Source: an uncultured Clostridia bacterium
Lineage (GTDB): Bacteria > Bacillota > Clostridia > Saccharofermentanales > Saccharofermentanaceae
Assembly (NCBI GenBank): GCA_946403085.1
Contig: CAMIYM010000008.1
Coordinates: 1-64,000, forward strand
Length of the DNA: 64,000 nucleotides
Reading direction: 5' to 3'
Made by a program: the position numbers and the translations under genes. The notes beneath the pieces were generated by a model that was given only the letters and a program-made list of their open reading frames with translations, did no database searches and was not told the origin of the DNA. Shown piece by piece: positions 33,020 to 42,029 of the stretch (positions are counted from its first letter, which is position 1; each line of letters starts with the position of its first letter).

Positions 33020-33931
33020 TCAGACACCGAGCTTGATGTAATCGATCGCAGCAAGAGCGGCAACTGCGCCGTCAGCACAAGCAGTGGTAAGCTGTCTTAC
33101 CTTCTTGACTCTGGCGTCGCCTGCAGCAAAGATGCCTTCGACATTCGTCTTGCAGTTCTCGCCTGCCTCGATATATCCGCCCTGCAAAGTTACCAGGTCC
33201 TTGAAGTCTGCTGTCTTAGGTTCCTGGCCGATAGCAACAAAAAGACCGTCAACATCGATCGTCTTCTTGCTTCCATCCTCTTTATTCGTAAGTTCCACGC
33301 CGGAAAGCTTGGGCTCACCCAGGAGATTATCAATAACATAAGGTGTGACGATCTCAAGGTTAGGAAGCTCTTTTGCAGCTTTGACAAGAACGTCATCCGC
33401 TCTGAATTCATTTCTGCGGTGTATAAGATATACCTTGTCGACAATACCTGCAAGATAGATAGCATCTTCAACGGCTGTATTTCCACCGCCATTGACCGCA
33501 ACGGTCTTGCCCTTATAGAATGCGCCGTCGCATGTGGCGCAATATGAGATGCCCTTGCCTAAGAGGTCATCTTCCCTGGCGATTCCGAGATGACGGTTGG
33601 AAGCACCGACTGCAAGGATAACTGCCTTGGCTGTATTCTTCTTTCCGGAATCAAGAGTAACTTCAAAGCCTTCAGCAGTCTTTTCGACAGCGGCAACGCG
33701 GTCAAATTCAAGTACTGCTCCGAGGTTAATTGCCTGGTTATAAAGGTCGTTGGCAAAATCAAAGCCGGAGATCTTGGCGATCGCCGGATAGTTCTCGATC
33801 TCGGGTGTGTTGACGATCTGACCGCCATACATCTCACCCTCATAAATTACTGTATCCATTCCGGCGCGTCTTGCGTAAATAGCTGCCGAAAGTCCTGCAG
33901 GGCCTGCTCCAACGATGATGATGTCTGCCAT
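33020..33931 (-). CDS. trxB: Thioredoxin reductase
   Basis: This 303-residue FAD flavoprotein transfers electrons from NADPH to thioredoxin. GAGPAGLSAAIYA (8-20) binds FAD, CATCDG gives the redox cysteines C131 and C134, GGGNTAVEDA is the NAD(P)H site, and GIFAAGDARVKKVRQ closes the FAD domain. It lies between a thioesterase gene (4 bp) and tyrS. Confidence 0.96.
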   Translation of the reverse strand: MADIIIVGAGPAGLSAAIYARRAGMDTVIYEGEMYGGQIVNTPEIENYPAIAKISGFDFANDLYNQAINLGAVLEFDRVAAVEKTAEGFEVTLDSGKKNTAKAVILAVGASNRHLGIAREDDLLGKGISYCATCDGAFYKGKTVAVNGGGNTAVEDAIYLAGIVDKVYLIHRRNEFRADDVLVKAAKELPNLEIVTPYVIDNLLGEPKLSGVELTNKEDGSKKTIDVDGLFVAIGQEPKTADFKDLVTLQGGYIEAGENCKTNVEGIFAAGDARVKKVRQLTTACADGAVAALAAIDYIKLGV

Positions 33932-33935
33932 AGTT

Positions 33936-34367
33936 TTAGCCTTTCTGTCCGTTGACCAGCTCGTCGAACCTTGCGTGTTCTTCGGGCTTTTCCTTCTGCA
34001 GCGAGATGACCTTGCCGTCCCTGCTGATAAAGCAGTGCTCGCTCGTTCCCGTACATCTTACCTGCTCTGTCTCCTTATCGAAAACAGTGTATTTGATATC
34101 AAACCTGACGCCTGTATATCTTGTGATCTCGGCTCTGATAACTACCGTGTCACAATACTTAGCCATAGTCTTATACTTCGCTGTTACACCGACGACAGGA
34201 CTGATTATTCCCATCTCTTCCATGCCCTTATAGCCAAGTCCGATCTCTTCGAAAAGCTGTGTTCTAGCCTCTTCGAACCATCTGATGTAATTCGAATGAT
34301 GGACAACGCCCATCTGATCGGTCTCATAATACTGTACAAGATGTTCGCAATCTGTAATTGCCGCCAT
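33936..34367 (-). CDS. Acyl-CoA thioesterase, hot-dog fold (YbgC/4HBT type)
   Basis: VQYYETDQMGVVHHSNYIRWFEEAR is the family signature, with the catalytic Asp followed by GVVHH. About 143 residues form one hot-dog domain. Members hydrolyse short-chain or aryl acyl-CoA or acyl-ACP thioesters; the substrate here is unknown. I choose the second ATG (34367), preceded by AAGGA, although a first ATG at 34385 is possible. It is 4 bp upstream of trxB. Confidence 0.88.
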   Translation of the reverse strand: MAAITDCEHLVQYYETDQMGVVHHSNYIRWFEEARTQLFEEIGLGYKGMEEMGIISPVVGVTAKYKTMAKYCDTVVIRAEITRYTGVRFDIKYTVFDKETEQVRCTGTSEHCFISRDGKVISLQKEKPEEHARFDELVNGQKG

Positions 34368-34478
34368 TTTCCTTATTATCTCCATTCACGATAGATTGTT
34401 TAATTGTATTTTGAGTGGATAAAACTGTCAAATATTATAATAATAAAAGGACAGATATTTCGATCGAAAACATATATA

Positions 34479-35147
34479 ATGTCTGCTATGGATACCGGAC
34501 TCTTCATCTTGATCACCGACATAATAGGCACTGTAGCTTTTGCAGTGTCAGGTGCCATGGCCGGAATCAAGAAGAAGATGGATATCTTCGGAGTCAATAT
34601 CCTGGCTCTTCTTACGGCAACCGGCGGCGGAATCATCAGAGACCTCATCACAGGCTCCACCCCTCCTGCCGCTTTCAAGAATCCGTTCTTCGTAATCATC
34701 GCTGCGATCGCTGCCAACATCACATTCATATTCGTCTGGTGGCAGCACAAGAACAAGAAGAACGTCTCAGAGAAGACCCGTGCGATATACGACAAGATCT
34801 TCTTCTGGTTCGACACAGTAGGACTTGCGGCATTCACTGCTGACGGTGTCCACACAGGTCTTCTCGGACCTCATGCAAATAACGCCTTCCTCGTTATCTT
34901 CCTTGGCGTCGTAACAGGTGTCGGCGGCGGTGTCTTAAGAGATGTCCTCTCACTCGAGATGCCCTATATTTTCGTAAAGCACATCTACGCCTGCGCCTCT
35001 ATCATAGGTGCCGCGGTCGTATATATCTTATATGTCATCACAGGCTCTGCCGAGGCGGCAATGCTCTCCGGCTTCTTCTTCGTCTGTGTCATCCGCTTTT
35101 GCGCAGCCCACTACGGCTGGAATCTTCCTAAGGCATATAAGGAATGA
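34479..35147 (+). CDS. TRIC/UPF0126 family membrane protein (YicG-like)
   Basis: It has two tandem three-helix halves, each with a GGG motif: ATGGGIIRDLITG and GVGGGVLRDVLS. This is the UPF0126 pattern shared with trimeric intracellular cation channels; some bacterial members are reported as glycine-linked. About 223 residues from the ATG at 34479. No good SD is close to that ATG, so the start is uncertain. Substrate unknown. Confidence 0.85.
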   Translation: MSAMDTGLFILITDIIGTVAFAVSGAMAGIKKKMDIFGVNILALLTATGGGIIRDLITGSTPPAAFKNPFFVIIAAIAANITFIFVWWQHKNKKNVSEKTRAIYDKIFFWFDTVGLAAFTADGVHTGLLGPHANNAFLVIFLGVVTGVGGGVLRDVLSLEMPYIFVKHIYACASIIGAAVVYILYVITGSAEAAMLSGFFFVCVIRFCAAHYGWNLPKAYKE

Positions 35148-35212
35148 TTTTCTTCTCACCTTAAAACGTATCCCATGAACGGCTTTTTCGCTGAGTCGGG
35201 ATACAAACACCA

Positions 35213-35246
35213 CAAATAAAAAAGGCCCACCGCAGCGGTGAGCCCT
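35213..35246 (-). terminator. Terminator of the FkbH-ACP-MBOAT-ThrH operon
   Basis: GGC-C-CACCG and CGGTG-A-GCC (35224-35232 and 35236-35244) form a stem, followed by a T-run on the minus strand. The plus strand also shows GTATCCC/GGGATAC just before it. Confidence 0.7.
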
Positions 35247-35265
35247 GAAAAATCAAAAGCAGGTA

Positions 35266-35874
35266 TCAGTTGCAATCCGGAACTGCCTTGATGGCAGCAA
35301 GGAGATCGTCGAACTCGTCGTAAGCAGGAAGATCAGGGTTATCTGCGATGATCTTCTCTGTGCTTCTGAAAAGGAAGCCTGCCTTGGATGCTTTGATCAT
35401 GGCAAGGTCATTATAGGAGTCGCCGGAAGCGATGGTCTCAAAACCGATAGACTGGAGAGCCTTAACGGTGGAGAGCTTGGAATCTGTAATTCTCATCTTG
35501 AAGTCTTTGATCATGCCGTCTTCACCGACGATCAAAGAGTTGCAGAACAAAGAAGGATATCCGAGCTTTGCCATAAGAGGCATAGCAAACTGTGTGAATG
35601 TATCGCTGATGATGATGACCTGCATGTCCTTGCGGAGTTCATCCAGGAATTCCTTTGCGCCCGGAAGAGGATCTATGGAAGCGATAACATCCTGGATCTC
35701 TTTGAGGCCGAGACCATGCTGTCTCAGGATATCAATTCTCCAGTGCATGAGCTTGTCATAATCAGGCTCATCTCTGGTGGTACGTGTGAGTTCAGGGATA
35801 CCTGTTTTCTTAGAGAATTCGATCCAGATCTCAGGTACGAGAACACCTTCCATATCAAGACAAACAATATTCAT
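35266..35874 (-). CDS. thrH: ThrH-like HAD phosphatase (phosphoserine/homoserine type)
   Basis: The N-terminus CLDMEGVLVPEIWIEFSKKTG matches ThrH, which has phosphoserine phosphatase and homoserine phosphotransferase activity. HAD motifs are DMEG (I), SDT (II) and a Lys/GDSYND region (III/IV). Length 202 is normal. AAAGGAG precedes the ATG. It is 14 bp after the MBOAT gene, and a terminator follows, so it ends that operon. Whether it makes serine or acts on a product of the FkbH enzyme is open. Confidence 0.85.
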   Translation of the reverse strand: MNIVCLDMEGVLVPEIWIEFSKKTGIPELTRTTRDEPDYDKLMHWRIDILRQHGLGLKEIQDVIASIDPLPGAKEFLDELRKDMQVIIISDTFTQFAMPLMAKLGYPSLFCNSLIVGEDGMIKDFKMRITDSKLSTVKALQSIGFETIASGDSYNDLAMIKASKAGFLFRSTEKIIADNPDLPAYDEFDDLLAAIKAVPDCN

Positions 35875-35888
35875 TTTTATATTCTCCT

Positions 35889-37433
35889 TTAAATTCTGGC
35901 GTAAATAAATGAGCCGGAGTCATAGCCTAAGCCATATCTTCCGAAGATCAGGGTAGCTACTACGAGCACCATGAATGCAGCCCAGAGAATGACGATACCC
36001 TTGCTTCTTAAGAAAGCGATAGCGGACTTCGGCTTGTCATCTTCACTGGGAACATATTTGTAAGCATCAACTGCAAGAACGAGCAGAACTGCAACTGCAA
36101 GAACAATAAGGTTCGCGAGATCCATTCCTGTGGAAGAGAAGTTCTCCCAGTTAAGAGCTGCGCCGCCCTTGCGGAAGATCGCTGCATACATATCGACAGC
36201 GTCCATAACCGTGGCAGATCTGAAGAATACGAATCCTGTAAGCATAAGGATGAATGTTCTTACGGACTGGAAGATCCTGAAGTAGAGCTTGTCTGCTCCG
36301 ATCTTCGGACGGATCTTCTTGGATACGGGTTCGAAGATCATGCCGAGAACGATATAGATGAAGTGCAGGATACCGGAACCGATAACGTAGTTCCAGAGAC
36401 CGCCGTGCCAGTAACCTACTGCAAACCAAAGGATAAACAGGGCGATATATGTAGGAACCTTCTTGCCGTTCTTCTTGCCGAACTTTGCCTTTGCCCAGTC
36501 ACCGATCTTGATGAGCGGAGCGGACTTGAGCACAGGATAGAGAATGTAGTCGCGGAGCCATGCGCCAAGTGTGATATGCCATCTTCTCCAGTATTCCTGT
36601 ACAGTCTTGGAGAAGAACGGGCAGTTGAAATTCTCGGGAAGCTCTATGCCAAGCATGTGGGAAACGCCGTTAACAACCTCCATGCATCCGGAGAAGTCAC
36701 TGTAGAGCTGGATCGCGAAGAAGAATACTCCGATCGGAACATACCATCCGGTAAACGTATTGTGGTCGCCATAGACCATGTTTACGATTATTGCGGCACG
36801 CTCTGCAATGACGAGCTTCTTGAAAAAGCCCCATGCGATCCTTACCGCGCCGTCAGAGATCCTCTCGAAAGAGAACTTAACTTCCTTGGCTCTCTCGAAT
36901 TCAGCGGAAAGGTTCGCATATGTGTTCATAGGGCCCGACATGAGCTGCGGGAAGTATGTCGCGAAAAGAAGCACCTTGAAGAAATTCTTCTCGGGCGCGA
37001 TCTTCTCCCATCTGCAGTCAAGGATATAACCCGTTGTCTGAAGGACATAGAATGACATTCCGACAGGAACTGCATAGAGGAAGAATGTGTTGGATGTTTC
37101 GGATGCACCGAAAAGAAGATTCAGTCTCTCTGCTGCAAAGCCGAGCACATTGTAGTACTTAACGGCGCAGAGAAGAGCTATGTTGATCACCACCGTAATG
37201 ACTGTAAAGACATTGCGGAATGCGTTGCTTTTCGAAGGGCCGGCAAGAAGGCCTCCGACATAACAGAGGACTGCCGATATGAGCACGAAAAGCAGTGTAT
37301 AAAAACCTAAGAATGCTGCAAATGCGAGGCTTGCCGCAATTACGACCCAGAGTCTTATGCTCTTGGGAACAATGTAATAGAGCAGCAGGACTGCAGCAAC
37401 AAATACAAGAAATAACGAGGATACTAACGACAT
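35889..37433 (-). CDS. MBOAT-family O-acyltransferase (AlgI/DltB-like)
   Basis: A 514-residue membrane protein of about eleven helices. The MBOAT hallmarks are WRRWHITLGAWLRDYILYP and YWHGGLWNYVIG, whose His is the catalytic candidate. Relatives AlgI and DltB transfer an acyl group across the membrane to a cell-surface polymer from an acyl-carrier protein or thioester. Here the acyl carrier protein gene lies 9 bp upstream. The acceptor polymer is unknown. Confidence 0.88.
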   Translation of the reverse strand: MSLVSSLFLVFVAAVLLLYYIVPKSIRLWVVIAASLAFAAFLGFYTLLFVLISAVLCYVGGLLAGPSKSNAFRNVFTVITVVINIALLCAVKYYNVLGFAAERLNLLFGASETSNTFFLYAVPVGMSFYVLQTTGYILDCRWEKIAPEKNFFKVLLFATYFPQLMSGPMNTYANLSAEFERAKEVKFSFERISDGAVRIAWGFFKKLVIAERAAIIVNMVYGDHNTFTGWYVPIGVFFFAIQLYSDFSGCMEVVNGVSHMLGIELPENFNCPFFSKTVQEYWRRWHITLGAWLRDYILYPVLKSAPLIKIGDWAKAKFGKKNGKKVPTYIALFILWFAVGYWHGGLWNYVIGSGILHFIYIVLGMIFEPVSKKIRPKIGADKLYFRIFQSVRTFILMLTGFVFFRSATVMDAVDMYAAIFRKGGAALNWENFSSTGMDLANLIVLAVAVLLVLAVDAYKYVPSEDDKPKSAIAFLRSKGIVILWAAFMVLVVATLIFGRYGLGYDSGSFIYARI

Positions 37434-37442
37434 CAGAATACC

Positions 37443-37685
37443 TTATCCGAGGTGAGCTATTATCCTGTCAACCATCTCGCCGACGTTCTTGAGGCCGGTC
37501 GTCTCGCCCATCGTGAACTTGATGCCGAAGCATCTCTCGACAGCGACAATAAGATTGATGTGCTCTAATGAATCCCAGCCGTCAACGTCTGAAGCTACTG
37601 TTGAATCGTTAACTGTGATGTCCTCATCGTCGAAAACATCCTGGAATACTTCATTAAGCTTGTCGTAAATCTCTTCTCTGGACAT
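37443..37685 (-). CDS. Acyl carrier protein
   Basis: An 80-residue four-helix carrier with the phosphopantetheine site at S39 in GWDSLEHINLI. It is acidic and single-domain. Its place between FkbH-like and MBOAT genes indicates a dedicated carrier and not the fatty-acid ACP. Confidence 0.9.
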   Translation of the reverse strand: MSREEIYDKLNEVFQDVFDDEDITVNDSTVASDVDGWDSLEHINLIVAVERCFGIKFTMGETTGLKNVGEMVDRIIAHLG

Positions 37686-37714
37686 ATCTTTATCTCCTTT
37701 TTATGACAGTGATA

Positions 37715-39508
37715 TCAGTTGACCTTGATCGCTACATTGCCGCTCTTGTGCGGTTCTGAAAGATCGAGAAGCCACTCTGATGTGCCGTCTTCCATCTCTC
37801 TTATCTTCTCGAAGCCCTGGAGCTCGTAGAAATCCTTGACCATTTTATTCTTTGCTGTCGGATAATAATAGCCTTTAATTTTGGTGATATTTCTGGATTT
37901 TGCCTGTTCGATCAGCTCATCCATCATCGCGAACTCCATACCGCGCTTTAAGACACGGCAACTCATGAGCCAGAGGTCGATATGGAAGAACTTATCATTA
38001 CCGTAATCTTCTTCGTGGCCGAAAGTTACTGCGACAACGCCGTTATCACCGAATTTGTCCTCAAGTCTGCCGTAAAGCGTAATGTACTTGGGATCTGCCG
38101 CAAACTTCTCGATGTCAGCCTGGCTGCAGCGCTTTGTGGTCAGGTTGAACTGGTTGCTCTTGTTGGTGAGCTCAGCGATACGCGCCATGTAAACAGGAGC
38201 GAATGGCTTGATCTCAGCTGTCATCTCAAGAGATCTCAGATACTCGTCGTAATCAACGAACTGTGCAGAAGCCTTGGCGCGTTCCATGTTTGCCTTATAC
38301 ATTCCGCTTCTCTTGATATCCTCTTCGGAGATTCCGGTAACCTCGAAGTATCCGTTGGAGTCTATTATGTTGATATAAGTCTCAGGTGCGCCTACCTCAG
38401 GAACAGAGATTCCGGGGATCTGATTCTCTACAAGCGCTCTCTCGACAGGGTTGTCGTCGACAAAGACGAAGCTGTCAGAACCGATATTGATCTCTTTGGC
38501 GGTATTCGCGATATTGATATCCTTGTTATCCCAGTTGGCCTTGATGATGAGGAAGTCATCCTTCTTCAGCGTGGAATCAGGTCTTGCAAGGCCTGCAAGA
38601 GCATTCTCCTCATCGTTTTTCGATGCAACGGTCAGAAGGATTCCCAGGTCCTTATGTGACTTGATGTACTGCTGGAACTCGGTAAAGAGCTCAGACTCAG
38701 CATCCTCGTGGCCGACCTTGATGTTCTCCGGACCGTCATCACCTACGATGCCGCCCCAGAGGGTATTGTCCATATCAAGTGCGAACGCCTTCTTGTTCTT
38801 GCCATAGACAGCCTTGATGATGTGAGCAAGGTTGAATGCGAAGTCAGGTATCGCGGAAACGCTTAAAGCGTACTTATACCTGTACCAGTCGCCAGGATCA
38901 GCCCACTTCTTTATGCCGTAAACAGCCGATACATAGTTGATATCGTTGATAAAGAAGTTCTGATGGCTCTGGGCATAAGCGCAGAATCTGTCATTAAGTC
39001 TGTTGATGAAGTTAAGTCTTCCGTGGATATTGGTGAAGTCACTGTTTCCAAGGAGCCTGTAGAAAGGCTGCTCGAAGTTGTTCTGGATGACCGTGCACTT
39101 ATAACGCTCTGCCAGTGCCTGCCAGATCTGCTCGAATCTGCCCATCGTCTCTTCGACAAGAGCGTCGATCTGGTCAGCTGAATCAGTTACCTGAGGGAAT
39201 CTGGCGATATTTCTTGATGTTGTGTGTACGAAAACCAGATCAGGAGCAAATTCGTCCAGCTCGGGATTTCCGAAAACGGCATCCTCGTAATACTTGTTAT
39301 ACTCGGACTCAAAGAAATCTGCCTTGATGCCGTAGTTTAAAAGAAAAAGCTCAAGTATCTGCTTGATATCGCTTGTCGTGGAACCGCCCAGTATCGCGAT
39401 CTTTTTCTCGACATACTGGATGCCTTCCCTGGCAAGGAGTTCTCTTCTGATAGCCTTCTTCTTGCGAAGGATAAAATCAGAATCGTAAGGATATTCAAGC
39501 TGTTTCAT
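37715..39508 (-). CDS. FkbH-like protein (HAD-IIIC glyceryl/acyl-ACP synthase type)
   Basis: 597 residues. The N-terminal ~200 contain an SGNH-like block (AILGGSTTSDI). The centre is a HAD domain with ALDMDNTLWGG (D245, D247) and VFVDDNPVERALV. The C-terminal ~170 residues look like a GNAT-type fold. FkbH proteins in polyketide pathways load a glyceryl unit from 1,3-bisphosphoglycerate onto an acyl carrier protein. The ACP gene follows 29 bp downstream. The actual acyl unit here is inferred. It is first in the operon. Confidence 0.88.
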   Translation of the reverse strand: MKQLEYPYDSDFILRKKKAIRRELLAREGIQYVEKKIAILGGSTTSDIKQILELFLLNYGIKADFFESEYNKYYEDAVFGNPELDEFAPDLVFVHTTSRNIARFPQVTDSADQIDALVEETMGRFEQIWQALAERYKCTVIQNNFEQPFYRLLGNSDFTNIHGRLNFINRLNDRFCAYAQSHQNFFINDINYVSAVYGIKKWADPGDWYRYKYALSVSAIPDFAFNLAHIIKAVYGKNKKAFALDMDNTLWGGIVGDDGPENIKVGHEDAESELFTEFQQYIKSHKDLGILLTVASKNDEENALAGLARPDSTLKKDDFLIIKANWDNKDINIANTAKEINIGSDSFVFVDDNPVERALVENQIPGISVPEVGAPETYINIIDSNGYFEVTGISEEDIKRSGMYKANMERAKASAQFVDYDEYLRSLEMTAEIKPFAPVYMARIAELTNKSNQFNLTTKRCSQADIEKFAADPKYITLYGRLEDKFGDNGVVAVTFGHEEDYGNDKFFHIDLWLMSCRVLKRGMEFAMMDELIEQAKSRNITKIKGYYYPTAKNKMVKDFYELQGFEKIREMEDGTSEWLLDLSEPHKSGNVAIKVN

Positions 39509-39695
39509 TAATATGCCTCCACCATTGGCCCGGGACGTGCCAGGTCATAATACAACACCCTATAATATCATTTTTATACCTAAAAGACCCTATAAATATT
39601 AGAAGTTTGTACATAATGCAATCTGTACCCTCTGACAATGCATGATATAACTAGTAGCGGTGAATTTGAGGCACGGGTAAAACCCATTGATCTGA

Positions 39696-40883
39696 TTGGA
39701 AGTGAACGATTTGGAAAGTCTTCGTTTTTTAATTGATGTTGCATTAATACTTTTCGTTGCGAAGGCATTCGGAATCCTCGCACGTAAGCTCCACGCACCT
39801 GAGGTCGTCGGAGAGATCATCGCAGGACTGCTTCTTGGCCCTGCCGTTATCGGCATCGTCAACCAGTCTGACTTTATCAGCAAGATGGCCGAGATCGGTG
39901 TCATCATGCTCATGTTCGAAGCAGGCCTTTCAACAGACATGAAAAAGCTCAAGGCAACCGGTCTTAAGGCTACAGCCATTGCCTGCGCCGGTGTTTTCGT
40001 TCCTCTGTGCCTCGGCGCAGTCCTCTTCATGAGTTTCTATGGCTTCGGTCCTGTCGGCTCCGAACAGTTCATCAAAGGTCTGTTCATTGGAACCCTTATG
40101 GCGGCAACATCCGTAAGCATTACAGTTGCAGCACTTAAGGAACTCGGCAAATTGAGCAGCACGGTCGGTACGACTATCGTAAGTGCAGCCATCATCGACG
40201 ATGTAATCGTAATCGTCGTTCTCACATTCGTATTAAGCGCAAAGGGATCAGGCTCTTCTGTCTGGCTCACAATGCTCAAGGCGATCGCATTCTTCGCGAT
40301 TGCCATCGTATCCGGCTTCATCATCTACAAGGCATTCAAGTGGCTTGATGCGAGATACGAGCATACAAGACGTATCCCTATCGCAGCTCTCTGCTACTGC
40401 ATGTTCATGGCTTATGTCGCCGAGAGATACTTCGGAATCGCAGATATCACAGGCGCTTATGTCGCAGGTGTAGTCCTCTGCAACCTTCACGATGTTAAGT
40501 ACGTTGAACGTAAGGTCGACGTCAGCTCATACATGGTATTCGCTCCGATCTTCTTCGCAGGAATCGGACTTAAGGTCTCTTTCCAGAGCATGAATCCCAT
40601 GCTGCTCTTCTTTTCTGTCTCGTTCGTCATCGTGGCATGCATCGGTAAGATCATCGGCTGCGGAACTACTGCAAAGCTTTGCAGATTCAACTTCAATGAT
40701 TCTCTTAAGATCGGCGTCGGTATGATGACCAGAGGCGAGGTCGCGCTCATCACGGCACAGAAAGGTCTTTCTGCAGGACTTATCACCTCCGACTATTTCA
40801 CGGCGGTAATCCTCATGATCCTCGTAAGTTCGATCCTGGCGCCCGTCCTGCTCAAGCTCCTTTATAAGTCAAAGCCGGAATAA
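39696..40883 (+). CDS. Cation:proton antiporter, CPA2/Kef-type
   Basis: Up to 395 residues with about twelve helices. LHAPEVVGEIIAGLLLGPAVIG and IIDDVIVIVVLTFVL (the Asp-Asp of the CPA2 ion site) are typical. There is no C-terminal TrkA-N domain, unlike Kef. It probably exchanges Na+ or K+ for H+. The start is uncertain: TTG 39696, GTG 39702 and TTG 39711 are in frame, and GGAAG lies eight bases before the last of these. Confidence 0.88.
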   Translation: MEVNDLESLRFLIDVALILFVAKAFGILARKLHAPEVVGEIIAGLLLGPAVIGIVNQSDFISKMAEIGVIMLMFEAGLSTDMKKLKATGLKATAIACAGVFVPLCLGAVLFMSFYGFGPVGSEQFIKGLFIGTLMAATSVSITVAALKELGKLSSTVGTTIVSAAIIDDVIVIVVLTFVLSAKGSGSSVWLTMLKAIAFFAIAIVSGFIIYKAFKWLDARYEHTRRIPIAALCYCMFMAYVAERYFGIADITGAYVAGVVLCNLHDVKYVERKVDVSSYMVFAPIFFAGIGLKVSFQSMNPMLLFFSVSFVIVACIGKIIGCGTTAKLCRFNFNDSLKIGVGMMTRGEVALITAQKGLSAGLITSDYFTAVILMILVSSILAPVLLKLLYKSKPE

Positions 40884-40906
40884 TCCTTTGTGTTAATATA
40901 GGTGCT

Positions 40907-42019
40907 ATGGGAAAAGATGAGATCAACAGTTCGGCACTTGTTCCGATAGTAATACCTTCGTATGAACCTGACGACAGGCTCATTACTTTGCTCCATGCTT
41001 TTGACGAGAAAGGCATGGGACCTGTCATCATCGTTAACGACGGTTCATCCGAAAAGTACGATGATATCTTCAAGGAAGCAGAATCCATCATCACAAAACG
41101 CGGCGGAAAGTTCATCTCCTACCGTCCCAACAGAGGCAAGGGCCGCGCTTTGAAGACTGCATTCTCATACATCTCGGAGAACATGCCTGATGCAATAGGC
41201 TGTGTAACCGCCGATTCTGACGGACAGCATTCTCCCGACTGCATCACTACCATAATCAATACTCTCAAGGAACATCCGGACAACCTCATCCTCGGTGTGC
41301 GTCAGTTCAAGAAAGAGGATATCCCGTGGAAGAGCTGGTTCGGAAATACTCTGACGGTAAAAGTTTTCGCATATGTCTCAGGAATGAAGGTAAGCGATAC
41401 ACAGTCAGGTCTTAGAGGGATCCCCTATAAGTTCATTCGAGAACTCATAGACTGCAAGGGTGAGCGCTTCGAATACGAGACACAGATGCTTCTGGAATGC
41501 GCGGGAAGATATGAGCTTACGGAGGTCCCGATCGAGACTATCTACGATTCCAAGGAAAGCCACCAGACTCATTTCGATCCGTTCAAGGATTCGATCAGGA
41601 TATATAAGATACTTGGAAAGAAGTTCGTCAAATTCATCTTCGCTTCCCTGTCTTCATTCGTCATCGACATATTGTTGTTCCATCTTTTCGTATTCCTTCT
41701 CAAGGATTCATTCGCGGCCATCTATATAACATTGGCCACCGTTGGAGCAAGAGTCATTTCAGCCGTATACAACTATCTGATCAACTATAAATTCGTATTC
41801 AAGAGCAAGGCTTCCAAAGGAACTTCTCTTACCAAATATGCGCTTCTGGCAATCATTCAGATGTGCCTGAGTGCAGGTATCGTAACTGCTTTTGTAATGA
41901 TATTCCCCGGTTCATGGGAAACACTTGTAAAAGTGATCACAGATACCATCCTGTTCCTTATAAGCTACTCGGTCCAGCAAAGATTTGTGTTCAGCAGCAA
42001 ATCGAAAACCAACTCTTAA
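40907..42019 (+). CDS. Glycosyltransferase family 2 fused to GtrA-like membrane domain
   Basis: Residues ~10-230 are a GT2 domain with IVIPSYEPD, VNDGSS, NRGKGRALKTAF and ADSDGQH (DXD-type), resembling dolichol-phosphate mannosyl/glucosyl transferases. Residues ~240-365 hold four helices of the GtrA family, which is thought to move undecaprenyl-linked sugars across the membrane. The fused form would make and flip a lipid-linked sugar. It is 23 bp after the antiporter gene and 10 bp before the permease. Confidence 0.9.
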   Translation: MGKDEINSSALVPIVIPSYEPDDRLITLLHAFDEKGMGPVIIVNDGSSEKYDDIFKEAESIITKRGGKFISYRPNRGKGRALKTAFSYISENMPDAIGCVTADSDGQHSPDCITTIINTLKEHPDNLILGVRQFKKEDIPWKSWFGNTLTVKVFAYVSGMKVSDTQSGLRGIPYKFIRELIDCKGERFEYETQMLLECAGRYELTEVPIETIYDSKESHQTHFDPFKDSIRIYKILGKKFVKFIFASLSSFVIDILLFHLFVFLLKDSFAAIYITLATVGARVISAVYNYLINYKFVFKSKASKGTSLTKYALLAIIQMCLSAGIVTAFVMIFPGSWETLVKVITDTILFLISYSVQQRFVFSSKSKTNS

Positions 42020-42029
42020 GGGGTAACCA

